IMG/VR virus record: IMGVR_UViG_3300043449_000890
Coordinates: 1 to 24,159 of that record
Direction: 5' to 3' (one strand)
Source: a virus
Length of the DNA stretch: 24,159 nt
Made by a program: the position numbers and the translations under genes. This document shows, piece after piece, positions 9,240 through 15,769 of this stretch. The stretch's first letter is position 1. Every line of letters starts with the position of its first letter. A model generated the notes under the pieces. That model saw nothing but the letters and a program-made list of their open reading frames with translations. It was not told where the DNA came from and searched no databases.

Positions 9240-9634
9240 TACATACCTTTTGCTAGAAATTGTTGATAAAGGATTGCGGCTTCGCCTGTAGAATCATAAG
9301 GAATCATTTTTGCCAAGGTGTCAGAAATCTTTACTGTTGGCATTGGCATACCTAGCGCCTCGGAACCTGCTCCTGCACCCATATCAATTCCAGTGGTAAT
9401 AGGTTCTTCAGGACGTTGTGATGGTGCTGATAGTGGAACAACTGGAGTTGCAGGATTGGCAGGACGTCCACCAACGTTATCTGCAATACCGCGAGTTTTT
9501 GCTTTAGCAGCACCGCTATTGATAGCAGCGGTCTCTACACCCTCACCATAGTATGCAGAAGGAAGTGTATCTGTTCTCTTTGAGAACTTTCCTGGACCTG
9601 CGACTCCAGCGCGTGGATTCATAGGCTGGCTCAT
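9239..9634 (-). CDS. Hypothetical proline-rich protein
   Basis: 131 residues, unknown. It starts at ATG 9634, sharing ATGA with the stop of the membrane peptide upstream, and its own stop overlaps the GTG of the giant gene. The first two thirds are Gly/Ala/Pro-rich and likely disordered (MNPRAGVAGPGKFSKRTDT; PANPATPVVPLSAPSQRPEE). A short C-terminal helix (VKISDTLAKMIPYDSTGEAA) could be a docking peptide. It is wedged between portal and giant protein, so a small virion or assembly factor is plausible. No domain recognised. Confidence 0.5.
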   Translation of the reverse strand: MSQPMNPRAGVAGPGKFSKRTDTLPSAYYGEGVETAAINSGAAKAKTRGIADNVGGRPANPATPVVPLSAPSQRPEEPITTGIDMGAGAGSEALGMPMPTVKISDTLAKMIPYDSTGEAAILYQQFLAKGM

Positions 9635-9828
9635 AAGTCCTCCTCTAATAATTTCTCTAAATCTTCGTGTAGTTCATCTATACGGGAATGTAAATCAAAT
9701 TCATAATTAGCGTGGTTAGTCAGCAGGTATGCAATCTCTTTGAAGAATACCGCGACAGACATAATTAAGTTATATAAAAAAATAACAAACGTTAGTGCTA
9801 CGTGAATAGGGCGTACAGGTTGACTCAT
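9631..9828 (-). CDS. Small membrane protein in head operon
   Basis: 65 residues. One clear hydrophobic segment at about residues 9-37 (HVALTFVIFLYNLIMSVAVF) is followed by an acidic helical tail (RIDELHEDLEKLLEEDL). One membrane span, perhaps two short ones, with the charged tail in the cytosol is the simplest reading. Start ATG 9828 follows AGGAAG about 8 bases upstream; the stop overlaps the next start by four bases. A holin or a membrane-bound assembly factor is possible, but a holin within the head genes and far from the lysin would be unusual. Function unknown. Confidence 0.55.
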   Translation of the reverse strand: MSQPVRPIHVALTFVIFLYNLIMSVAVFFKEIAYLLTNHANYEFDLHSRIDELHEDLEKLLEEDL

Positions 9829-9863
9829 TTGTGCCTTCCTGTACGCTCTAGTCGGATAATCAT

Positions 9864-9995
9864 TTAAGCCTTCTTGCCTTTACGGCCTGCTGGTGCGTAA
9901 CCAAATTCGACCTTTCCGCCTTGTGGCATCGGGGCGTTCTTTGGCCCTTCTACAGGCTTGGATACCATCGCTGCTGCGCGTCCACCTTTGTTCAT
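9864..9995 (-). CDS. Small basic protein next to portal
   Basis: 43 residues. It starts MNKGGRAAAMVSKPVEG and ends AGRKGKKA. The start at ATG 9995 is preceded by a strong GGAGG seven bases upstream, a site that lies across the portal stop codon, so the gene is coupled to portal. The ends are basic, the middle is Pro/Gly-rich. Too short for a domain call. It matches the habit of this operon of coding very basic short proteins around the portal (see 11765-12645). Function unknown; a head-filling or DNA-contacting role would be a guess. Confidence 0.6.
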   Translation of the reverse strand: MNKGGRAAAMVSKPVEGPKNAPMPQGGKVEFGYAPAGRKGKKA

Positions 9996-10006
9996 CTTTA
10001 CACCTC

Positions 10007-11743
10007 CTACGCTGCTCCGCCAATGGCGGCTAGTAACTGTGCTATATCGGGACGTTGTTCAGCAGCAGGGGCCGCACCTTCTTGTGGAGTTGGAGGAACC
10101 TGCGAGGCAGTCGCGGGGGCCGCGCCTGCTGCTGAAACTTCGGGAGCCATTGGCTGTGCTGGTTGAGGTGCAGGCGCAAACGCCTTCTCAACGATTGTCT
10201 CTAATTGTTGACCCTTCTGGCGGCCTTGAATCACGGTTGCAATACGATTGATAACCTCAGATGGGTCTTGACCATTTGCCGCCAGTGAAGGGATTGCTTG
10301 GGCATATTGTGCCACTGCGACTCTAAGCGAGTCACGCATTTCCTCGATGTCAATTCGTTGCTCCTCTTGGGTAACGTTGATGTCGATAGGAAGTTCCCGA
10401 CGAGCATAGTCGCGGGAAACTAATTTATCGCTACGCATTTGTAGCAAGGCAATCACTGCGCGATTTGGGTCCATTCCGGACATAATGCCATAACGTACAT
10501 CAATGGCATAATCGTTCTTAATGTCGCGTGATGGGACATACTTCAAGATATAGGGCGTACCATCATCAATGCCGCGAATACTCTTTTGCATATCGCCAAA
10601 GATTTTCTCGTCTGCTTCAAAGCATAGGCCAAGAAGTTCTGTGAAGAGACGGGCAAACTGTGCTTGTGCAGATTTAATCTGCGTATCAAATCCTGCTTGT
10701 AGCGCTTGTACGCCACGTCCGGTTACGACAGATGCGTCGATATTACCGCTACGTACTTCTGGGTAGCGAGCACCCATACGAAGTTCACGTTCGAGAACAC
10801 CAGACTCTGCAAAGACATTGTTTGGTAATTCTAGCGGTACACGACGAATCGCTTGGGGATTAGCAGAACGCAAGATAGCGTCTGGACCGAGCGCTAACTC
10901 TTGCACATCCTGTGGAATGGCAATAGGAGCCTGGATGCTTTTTTCTGCGGCTTGGATTTGGAGGATAGCGAAACGAGCGCGAGCAAGTTGTACCGCTAGA
11001 ACATCATCAAATTGACCACGTGCCTCACCGTCAATAGAGTAACGGGTGGCAACACGTGCCATACATTTACCTACTGGGTTAGGTGTACGAGAAAGAACGA
11101 GGTTGCCACGATTAGGCAGGAAGAGAACGTCCTGATATTTGTCGTGGTAACGAACCATATCGATATATGGTGAGCCAGAGGTGTACTGATTCTTGCCGAC
11201 AATTTGGTCGTAGAACTCAGGATACTGAGATGCTAATGATTCTGCATCAGTAGTAATGACTTGAGTTAAGGAGATGCAACGACCGAAGCGGTCAATCTCT
11301 GGATAAGTACCAAAAGGATTAAGGAGACGAATCTTTGGCGTGTTAGTTTCGTAATCAATCTCTACAATACCTGGCAACATACCGTAGGTATTAAACCAGT
11401 CTGCTCCCGCATACATCTGAATTTGTAACTCAGATGCGGTGGAGTAGTAGTTGGCAATACGGGTACGGGTATCAGCCTGCTTACGTGCTGAGTCAGATAC
11501 CATATTGGTAGCCGAGCAGTTAAACGATGGCAGTGGTGCCATAGCCTCAGCGAGGTCACGTGCGGCAACGTCAATAAAGTTAGCGACAAGAGGCTTTGGA
11601 TAATCCTCACTGAACATCGTAGGATAAACCTTGCCAATATCACCTTGACGGACGGATAGGACATCGCGCATCCGTTGGTCGCGGGCAGCATAGCGCGTCT
11701 GTAGACGCGATACCTTAGCCGCTAACTCTTTGACTGTTAACAA
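10007..11743 (-). CDS. Portal protein
   Basis: 578 residues. The portal forms the ring at one head vertex through which DNA is packed and ejected. The sequence has the feel of podovirus/actinophage portals: an N-terminal helix, a loop with PTMFSEDYPKPLVANFIDVA, RTRIANYYSTASELQIQMYA, a beta-rich wing (GIVEIDYETNTPKIRLLNPF), a long stem helix near RGVQALQAGFDTQIKSAQAQ and a Pro/Ala-rich tail after residue 520. Length is normal for the family. The start is TTG 11743 (preceded by AAGGA six bases upstream). It lies downstream of the terminase and upstream of the other head genes. The call combines motif impression and gene order. Confidence 0.85.
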   Translation of the reverse strand: MLTVKELAAKVSRLQTRYAARDQRMRDVLSVRQGDIGKVYPTMFSEDYPKPLVANFIDVAARDLAEAMAPLPSFNCSATNMVSDSARKQADTRTRIANYYSTASELQIQMYAGADWFNTYGMLPGIVEIDYETNTPKIRLLNPFGTYPEIDRFGRCISLTQVITTDAESLASQYPEFYDQIVGKNQYTSGSPYIDMVRYHDKYQDVLFLPNRGNLVLSRTPNPVGKCMARVATRYSIDGEARGQFDDVLAVQLARARFAILQIQAAEKSIQAPIAIPQDVQELALGPDAILRSANPQAIRRVPLELPNNVFAESGVLERELRMGARYPEVRSGNIDASVVTGRGVQALQAGFDTQIKSAQAQFARLFTELLGLCFEADEKIFGDMQKSIRGIDDGTPYILKYVPSRDIKNDYAIDVRYGIMSGMDPNRAVIALLQMRSDKLVSRDYARRELPIDINVTQEEQRIDIEEMRDSLRVAVAQYAQAIPSLAANGQDPSEVINRIATVIQGRQKGQQLETIVEKAFAPAPQPAQPMAPEVSAAGAAPATASQVPPTPQEGAAPAAEQRPDIAQLLAAIGGAA

Positions 11744-11764
11744 TGAAGTTCCTTACTTAGACTT

Positions 11765-12076
11765 TTATTTGGACTTCTTTTTAGCACGTGACTTTGCCGC
11801 AACGTCTTGTTTGACAGGTTTAGTACGTGCTCTTGTTGCTGCCTCTTGTTTGACAGAAGTTAGACCAACATTCATACCAGTATAGTATGCTTTTCGTTGT
11901 CTATTAGTTGCTTTTGTTCCCATTTCTCCACTTGTTCGCAAACGGCTCTTATATATATCATCGCCTGATGCTTTTGTACGAGAGAGGGATACTCCCTCTT
12001 TTACACCTTTTGTTGCATAATCAGAACGACGTGCTCCTGCTGCTGCTTTCTTGCTTGGTTTCTTTGGTGTTGGCAT
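11765..12076 (-). CDS. Highly basic small protein A (Lys-rich)
   Basis: 103 residues, more than a quarter Lys or Arg. Start ATG 12076 follows AAGGA. It begins PTPKKPSKKAAAGARRSDY and ends DVAAKSRAKKKSK. The C-terminus matches that of the basic protein at 12250-12645, and a YxxG-(x)n-K-x-x-A-A segment (AYYTGMNVGL) also recurs there. The two look like diverged duplicates. Such a composition suggests nucleic-acid or capsid-surface contact. No folded domain recognised. Confidence 0.6.
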   Translation of the reverse strand: MPTPKKPSKKAAAGARRSDYATKGVKEGVSLSRTKASGDDIYKSRLRTSGEMGTKATNRQRKAYYTGMNVGLTSVKQEAATRARTKPVKQDVAAKSRAKKKSK

Positions 12077-12085
12077 ATTAGTTCC

Positions 12086-12250
12086 TTACTTATTCTTAAT
12101 CTTTGTTGGTAATGGGTTTTTCTTTGTGGTCTTCTTGTATCCCATACTCTTATCGACTACATCGTAGTCTGCTGGAGCCTTCTTACCTTTAGTAGGCGGT
12201 CGCTTTCCTGCCTTAAGAAAATCATCAAGAGTCTTTTTCTTACCGGGCAT
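12086..12250 (-). CDS. Highly basic small protein B
   Basis: 54 residues, starting MPGKKKTLDDFLKAGKRPP and ending NPLPTKIKNK, with about 16 lysines. ATG 12250 shares one base with the stop of the preceding basic gene (TAATG). The 12076 start of the next basic gene lies just past its stop. Short, positively charged and Pro-containing, it is probably disordered. It belongs to a set of basic proteins between terminase and portal. Function unknown. Confidence 0.6.
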   Translation of the reverse strand: MPGKKKTLDDFLKAGKRPPTKGKKAPADYDVVDKSMGYKKTTKKNPLPTKIKNK

Positions 12251-12645
12251 TACTTCGACTTCTTCTTAGCGCGATTTGCTGTTGCTGCATCTCTTTTGTA
12301 TTCACGTTGTCCCTTATCGTATGCACGACCAATAGGTCCAGGACGTTCTACAATACGTTCTTTTTTGGCAGCAGCATCACGGGCGCCCATTCCGGTAAAT
12401 TTAGCATTTACACTTTTACTTGCTTCTGTTGTTGCCTTTTTCTTTGCTGCGGCACGCTTAAACTTTGCCATATCTTGTTTGCCAGAGATGTAACCTTGGT
12501 TAAATTCTTTAGCAAGTTGTCCTGAATTACGAGCAGCCTTGCTCATAGTCATTGGGTCTTTTGCCGCTTTGGCTCCGGACTTAATGGCTTTTACTTCTGC
12601 TTTTTTCAAAGCCTTAAATGTTCTTTGATTCTTTTTTGCTGCCAT
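12250..12645 (-). CDS. Highly basic small protein C
   Basis: 131 residues. The start is placed at ATG 12645 (MAAKKNQRTFKALKKAEV) because AAGGAG stands about 7 bases upstream; a longer reading from 12696 lies inside the terminase gene and lacks such a site. Lys/Ala-rich helices dominate. Two internal segments repeat a theme: GYISGKQDMAKFKRAAAKKK and RAYDKGQREYKRDAATANRA. The last residues RAKKKSK are identical to the end of the protein at 11765-12076. Likely an internal duplication followed by gene duplication. A head protein that binds DNA, or a histone-like filler, is a guess. Confidence 0.6.
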   Translation of the reverse strand: MAAKKNQRTFKALKKAEVKAIKSGAKAAKDPMTMSKAARNSGQLAKEFNQGYISGKQDMAKFKRAAAKKKATTEASKSVNAKFTGMGARDAAAKKERIVERPGPIGRAYDKGQREYKRDAATANRAKKKSK

Positions 12646-12655
12646 TTCTTTCTCC

Positions 12656-14512
12656 TTAGATGAATGTACGCTGCTGTTCCTCAAGCAGTTGGTCAATGTT
12701 TACCACCAATCTCTTGCCACGTTCGGCGCGAGAGAGGAAGGGGTTTTTCAGATGGTGTGCTTGATATTGACCACGGTTAAGAATTTCGCGTGCTCTAATC
12801 TCGCAGAACCAGAGCGCCATCACCATATCGGTCTTACCCTTAGTGGTTGGAGACCAGGTCACCAGTTGCTCAATGAGCGACTTGACGTTCTCTGTCTGGT
12901 CAGATGGCAGATGTATTAAGTTATCCCGATGGTGTTTGCCATCGGCTTGTTTTGTACCGAATAGGGTGGACATAGAAGCCACACCGAATCCGGAGTCCCA
13001 TTTGTTAGCGCCCGTATGGTGCTCACGTAAGATGACGCCACGATTTGCTAGGTGATGTCTAATACCTTCATCCTGCGTAAGGAAGGATTGAAAGGCGTTC
13101 TTCTCTACTACCCACTCACTGGGTTGGTAGAGGCTAGTCCAGTCAAATATCAACTGGCGAATCATCGCCGGGGTCGGACGAGTGACCTTATAGGCGTCGA
13201 CAATGTACCGCTTATGTGAGGTAGGGTCTATTGCATAACAGACCACCGCAGTATCACCGACCATAGCCGGGTCTAGACCGCAGACGGTAATAAAACCATT
13301 GAGGTTTACTGGATGTTGTGGAGAACCGGGGGTTAATCTGCCGGACTTACGCATTCCATCAACCGAGCCACGGACACATACCGGGTCGAAGATGGCATCA
13401 TCAGAAACATCTTGCTGTTGATAGACCAAAGCCCAGGTCGAGGTATCCATCTGCTGGCGTTCGTTGTATAAGTACTTACCAGACCAGCGGGGGTATAACC
13501 CTTCTTCGTTCTTTTCTTCTTCCGGCTGTCCATCGAAAGCCTGGTCGGACCACGGCCAGAGCGTTACCCAGTTCTCGGGCTTATCTGCTGTGTCCAAAAG
13601 CGCTGGCATTGCCAGATAGGTCCACGGAACAATACCACCTGGGTATCTATCCGGGTTGCGGAGTTCGCGATAGAGGTCTACCGGGGCTACGCGGGTACCA
13701 ATGATAATCAACTTGCCGGTTGGATTAAGACGGGAGCGGACATCCTGGTTGAGCCACTTAATTTGCCGCTCGAAGTCGTTGGCATTAGCCAAAGTCACCG
13801 CGTCATCAATAATAATCATATCGGCACGCTTACCGTAAATCTGGCCACCGATACCGACCGCCTCAATGTTGGGGTCTTTCTCGGAAGAGTCGCGCAGTTC
13901 GTCACCAAAGGTGACGCGGGTAGCCTGCCAAGAGGCGCTCTTGCTATTAAAACCAACCCCTGCCGCATAAGCGCTCTGTAAGTCTTCGTAATTTGGGTGA
14001 GTCAGACGTTGCTTAATTGCGTAGAGGAAGTCACCAGCCAGACGTTGAGTCTGGGAGACAATCAGTACCCGGAAGTTGGGGTTCTGACAGAGCATATAGG
14101 TTACATAATCCACGGTTATCGTCATCGACTTAGCGTGGTTGGGGGGAATGTTCAGAAGAATCCGGTTGGGTTGGCCCGGTTCGTATTTCATATTGGGATG
14201 GAGCCAGGATGGCTCGCGTCCTTCGATGACATCGACCAAGTTCTGTTGGTGGGGGAAGGTCTTACTATGTAAGAAGCGTTCCCGGAACTGGACGAAATCG
14301 ATGTCGGAGACATCATTGGAGGTAAAGTTCTTTTTCTGGAGTCCAAGTCTGGTGCGGTCCATCTTGTCCGCGAATACCTTATCGGTCCGACGGTAGTACT
14401 CGTAGGACTTAATGGACTTCCCGGCAGACTTACAGGCTGCCTCAATAGTCATCCCCTCTGCTACACAGGTGAGGATGACACGTTTTGCTATATCGGCTGT
14501 ATTCTCAGCCAT
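12656..14512 (-). CDS. Terminase large subunit with N-terminal HTH-like segment
   Basis: 618 residues. This is the ATP-driven DNA packaging motor and headful/site nuclease. Walker A lies at about 121-130 (NIPPNHAKSM), Walker B with its catalytic acid at 231-237 (DMIIIDD), and the coupling motif at about 268-275 (LIIIGTRV). The nuclease half carries CGLDPAMVGDTAVV, WVVEKNAFQSFL and a late acidic cluster (KTDMVMALWF). Residues 8-57 look like the helix-turn-helix of small terminase proteins (MTIEAACKSAGKSIKSYEYY), and no separate small subunit is seen nearby. ATG 14512 follows TTGGAG. It is the first gene of the leftward operon. Confidence 0.92.
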   Translation of the reverse strand: MAENTADIAKRVILTCVAEGMTIEAACKSAGKSIKSYEYYRRTDKVFADKMDRTRLGLQKKNFTSNDVSDIDFVQFRERFLHSKTFPHQQNLVDVIEGREPSWLHPNMKYEPGQPNRILLNIPPNHAKSMTITVDYVTYMLCQNPNFRVLIVSQTQRLAGDFLYAIKQRLTHPNYEDLQSAYAAGVGFNSKSASWQATRVTFGDELRDSSEKDPNIEAVGIGGQIYGKRADMIIIDDAVTLANANDFERQIKWLNQDVRSRLNPTGKLIIIGTRVAPVDLYRELRNPDRYPGGIVPWTYLAMPALLDTADKPENWVTLWPWSDQAFDGQPEEEKNEEGLYPRWSGKYLYNERQQMDTSTWALVYQQQDVSDDAIFDPVCVRGSVDGMRKSGRLTPGSPQHPVNLNGFITVCGLDPAMVGDTAVVCYAIDPTSHKRYIVDAYKVTRPTPAMIRQLIFDWTSLYQPSEWVVEKNAFQSFLTQDEGIRHHLANRGVILREHHTGANKWDSGFGVASMSTLFGTKQADGKHHRDNLIHLPSDQTENVKSLIEQLVTWSPTTKGKTDMVMALWFCEIRAREILNRGQYQAHHLKNPFLSRAERGKRLVVNIDQLLEEQQRTFI

Positions 14513-14578
14513 TAGTCTCCAATGTAAAAATAGATTTATCGATAAAGGCGCGGATAGGATATTTCATCCGGAGTGGAA

Positions 14579-14607
14579 AATTTATCCGGAGAGAGGGTCT
14601 TTTGCAA
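14579..14607 (-). promoter_or_regulatory. Candidate leftward promoter before terminase
   Basis: On the minus strand TTGCAA (14607-14602) and TAAATT (14584-14579) are separated by exactly 17 bases. Each matches four of six consensus positions for a sigma70-type promoter. The start site would fall about 60 bases before the terminase ATG. ATCCGGAG occurs as a direct repeat at 14566-14573 and 14584-14591, flanking the -10, and the -35 lies in the palindrome TTTTGCAAAA (14600-14609), so regulation is possible. Weak by itself; supported mainly by position. Confidence 0.35.
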
Positions 14608-14679
14608 AAAGACAGAATACACCGTCATCGAAGCGGCCAACGGTTCCGCTTAGGGGGCGTTAGCCTCCTCCGCCTAGGT

Positions 14680-14756
14680 GGCTCCGGAGGCTTCGCCGTA
14701 GGAGCCTTACGACCCCCAATCCCCTCCGCACAGAGTGCTCCGGGGATTTTATCCCC
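14680..14756. repeat. Cluster of inverted repeats in the divergent region
   Basis: GGCTCC at 14680-14685 pairs with GGAGCC at 14701-14706. AATCCCC at 14718-14724 pairs with GGGGATT at 14742-14748, and GGGGAT at 14742-14747 alternatively pairs with ATCCCC at 14751-14756 across a TTT turn, so two hairpins exclude each other. This GC-rich block is followed by an AT-rich stretch (14757-14880). No U-run clearly follows any stem on either strand. These may be protein or helicase-loading elements of the origin, or RNA structure upstream of the terminase message. Confidence 0.4.
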
Positions 14757-14900
14757 CTACTATATATAAGGCGGGAAAAATACCGTATTTTCTGTTTTGC
14801 GGAAAAATAGTTTGTTAATGTGGTGTAACTCACAGAATATACTAGGACAAATACGGACATACTATACCTTCACTTTAGTCGAGATATTTAATGTGGGAGT
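14757..14900. other. AT-rich stretch, possible DNA-unwinding element
   Basis: An AT-rich tract with TATATATAA at about 14761 and several TATACT/TACTATA runs lies between GC-rich blocks. It holds no credible reading frame. It is about 100-240 bases from the DnaA-box cluster, a layout seen in bacterial origins where DnaA opens an AT-rich element. Some of its TATA-like hexamers could also be -10 elements, but I found no well-spaced -35 partner. Confidence 0.35.
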
Positions 14901-14996
14901 AACGGGCCCCCGCACCCCCGTATTACAATCCCCGGGTCGGTTTCCCGCGTTTTGACCCCCGGCGGGAGGGGGCACGGCGAGCGCGGGGGCGTGGCC

Positions 14997-15047
14997 TGTG
15001 GATAACGTTGCGTACTTATCCCCAGTTTTTCCACAACCTGTGGATAA
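14997..15047. other. DnaA-box cluster, putative replication origin
   Basis: Four 9-mers related to the DnaA box TTATCCACA lie within 51 bases. Two are perfect in reverse orientation (TGTGGATAA at 14997-15005 and 15039-15047). Two are one-base variants in forward orientation (TTATCCCCA at 15016-15024; TTTTCCACA at 15027-15035). The last two face each other as an inverted repeat. Box sequence and role are established for bacterial oriC; here they sit in a non-coding, divergently transcribed gap of a phage that also carries primase and helicase genes. I infer a phage origin that uses host DnaA. Confidence 0.65.
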
Positions 15048-15081
15048 CTTTTGTTATTGGGGATGGAGGGGCGGGCTGTCC

Positions 15082-15101
15082 CCCCGGCACTCCCCGGCAC
15101 T
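15082..15101. repeat. Tandem 10-bp repeat
   Basis: CCCCGGCACT occurs twice head to tail, followed by a pyrimidine-rich tract on this strand (TCCCTTTCCCTCCC). Two copies only. It lies between the DnaA boxes and the TAAGTTAC repeats, so it may be part of the origin, or a simple slippage product. Confidence 0.45.
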
Positions 15102-15114
15102 CCCTTTCCCTCCC

Positions 15115-15161
15115 TAAGTTACCCGCGAGTAAGTTACTCGCCTCGCCTCTTCGGTAACTTA
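15115..15161. repeat. Three TAAGTTAC iteron-like repeats with nested inverted repeats
   Basis: TAAGTTAC occurs at 15115-15122 and 15130-15137 in forward orientation, 15 bases apart, and at 15154-15161 in reverse. The next bases are also similar (CCG, TCG, CGA). The outer copies form 9-bp arms (TAAGTTACC/GGTAACTTA), and around the middle copy GCGAGTAA (15125-15132) and TTACTCGC (15134-15141) form a perfect 8-bp palindrome with a one-base centre. Such an array looks like binding sites for an initiator or repressor dimer. It lies between the DnaA boxes and the rightward promoter. Confidence 0.55.
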
Positions 15162-15183
15162 ACAACCGATAGCGCCTCCTAAA

Positions 15184-15199
15184 TGTCGATAAATCGACA
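15184..15199. promoter_or_regulatory. Palindromic operator candidate upstream of early promoter
   Basis: TGTCGAT (15184-15190) and ATCGACA (15193-15199) form perfect 7-bp arms around AA. It ends 35 bases before the -35 hexamer of the rightward promoter, a place typical for an activator or repressor dimer. No regulator gene is assigned to it. Host or phage protein unknown. Confidence 0.45.
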
Positions 15200-15234
15200 C
15201 TAAAATCTATGACCAAAATGACCGATAATTAGGT

Positions 15235-15263
15235 TTGACACTATGCCCTATAGGCCGTAGTAT
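15235..15263 (+). promoter_or_regulatory. Rightward (early) sigma70-type promoter
   Basis: A perfect -35 TTGACA (15235-15240) and a -10 TAGTAT (15258-15263, four of six matches) are separated by exactly 17 bases. The spacer contains the 8-bp palindrome CCTATAGG (15247-15254), which could be an operator overlapping the polymerase site. Transcription would start near 15270 and give a leader of about 35 bases before the first small gene. The strong host-like -35 suits an early promoter read by host polymerase. Confidence 0.7.
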
Positions 15264-15304
15264 TCTCCTATAACTTAATAATCCACTAATGAAAGGGAAA
15301 CGAA

Positions 15305-15358
15305 ATGACCAAGAAATTCACACTTACACCATCAGACTACGAAAGGGTAAGAATATGA
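15305..15358 (+). CDS. 17-residue leader peptide
   Basis: ATG 15305 opens a frame MTKKFTLTPSDYERVRI that stops by overlapping the next ATG (ATGA, 15355-15358). GAAAGGG at 15291-15297 stands 7 bases before the start, the same motif and spacing as at many genes of this operon. Its final codons contain the ribosome-binding site of the next gene, so translation of the leader would open or deliver ribosomes to it. It could instead be a remnant or chance frame, but the well-spaced site favours real translation. Confidence 0.5.
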   Translation: MTKKFTLTPSDYERVRI

Positions 15359-15525
15359 CACGTAAAGATTATGAACTCATCGCCGGAGTTCTCGCTAACC
15401 TAAATGAGATGGTGGATGATTACGTGCTGGAGGCTATTGCGGAGGTTTTCGCCGATTCTCTCGCCGGTACCAATGCCAATTTCAACCGCGACCGATTCAT
15501 CACCGCTTGCGGTGTAACTAACTAA
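15355..15525 (+). CDS. Small conserved phage protein (MTRKDYELIA... type)
   Basis: 56 residues. It begins MTRKDYELIAGVLANLNEM and ends FNRDRFITACGV. This pattern, with a MTRKDY start and RFxxACG close, is a small protein type I have seen in many phages and bacteria; its function is not known. The start is ATG 15355, with GAAAGGG at 15341-15347; an upstream in-frame ATG at 15289 would cross the leader and lacks a site. The site and start (15341-15357) can pair with an RNA loop at 19281-19297 (see findings). Confidence 0.75.
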   Translation: MTRKDYELIAGVLANLNEMVDDYVLEAIAEVFADSLAGTNANFNRDRFITACGVTN

Positions 15526-15532
15526 GGCCGAA

Positions 15533-15585
15533 ACGCCCCGCAGGGGGCGTCCGACCCGTAAGGCGGGCGCTGACGAGGCCGTCAG
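15533..15585 (+). other. Row of GC-rich stem-loops before the next gene
   Basis: Three hairpins follow each other in the 77-base gap. Stem 1 is ACGCCCC (15533-15539) with GGGGCGT (15544-15550) and a GCAG loop. Stem 2 is CCCG with CGGG across TAAGG near 15554-15566. Stem 3 is CTGACG (15570-15575) with CGTCAG (15580-15585) and an AGGC loop. No U-tract follows, so a terminator is unlikely. They end 5 bases before the GAAAGGG site of the next gene. RNA processing, stability or ribosome-access control are possible. Confidence 0.5.
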
Positions 15586-15602
15586 ATAGAGAAAGGGTAA
15601 AG

Positions 15603-15767
15603 ATGAACACGTTCAAGGAGTTACTACTCCAGGAGATTGAGAACCTGGAGGCGGATAAAGAAGACTACCGCGCAAAATATCCAAACGCTGGAGCAGATGG
15701 CTACATTATGTCCCTCGTAGGTCAAATTGACGGGTTGAAAACGGCGATTCGCTTACTAGGCGCCTAG
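15603..15767 (+). CDS. Hypothetical small helical protein
   Basis: 54 residues, starting MNTFKELLLQEIENLEADKE and ending KTAIRLLGA. The first half is an amphipathic Glu/Leu-rich helix. GAAAGGG at 15591-15597 lies 5 bases before ATG 15603. The stop is inside a perfect 12-bp palindrome, CTAGGCGCCTAG (15756-15767). No family recognised. The gap on either side carries hairpins, unlike the overlapped genes further on. Confidence 0.6.
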   Translation: MNTFKELLLQEIENLEADKEDYRAKYPNAGADGYIMSLVGQIDGLKTAIRLLGA

Positions 15768-15769
15768 CG

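Noticed and set aside
13318-13704. 128-residue plus-strand frame
   Set aside because: Antisense to the terminase coding motifs; composition typical of a shadow.
15082-15101. CRISPR-like repeat
   Set aside because: Only two direct 10-mers without spacers; not an array.
14485-15216. Several short frames on both strands of the divergent region
   Set aside because: Composition is low-complexity Gly/Pro/Arg, they cross the DnaA boxes and repeats, and none has a well-placed ribosome site; treated as non-coding.
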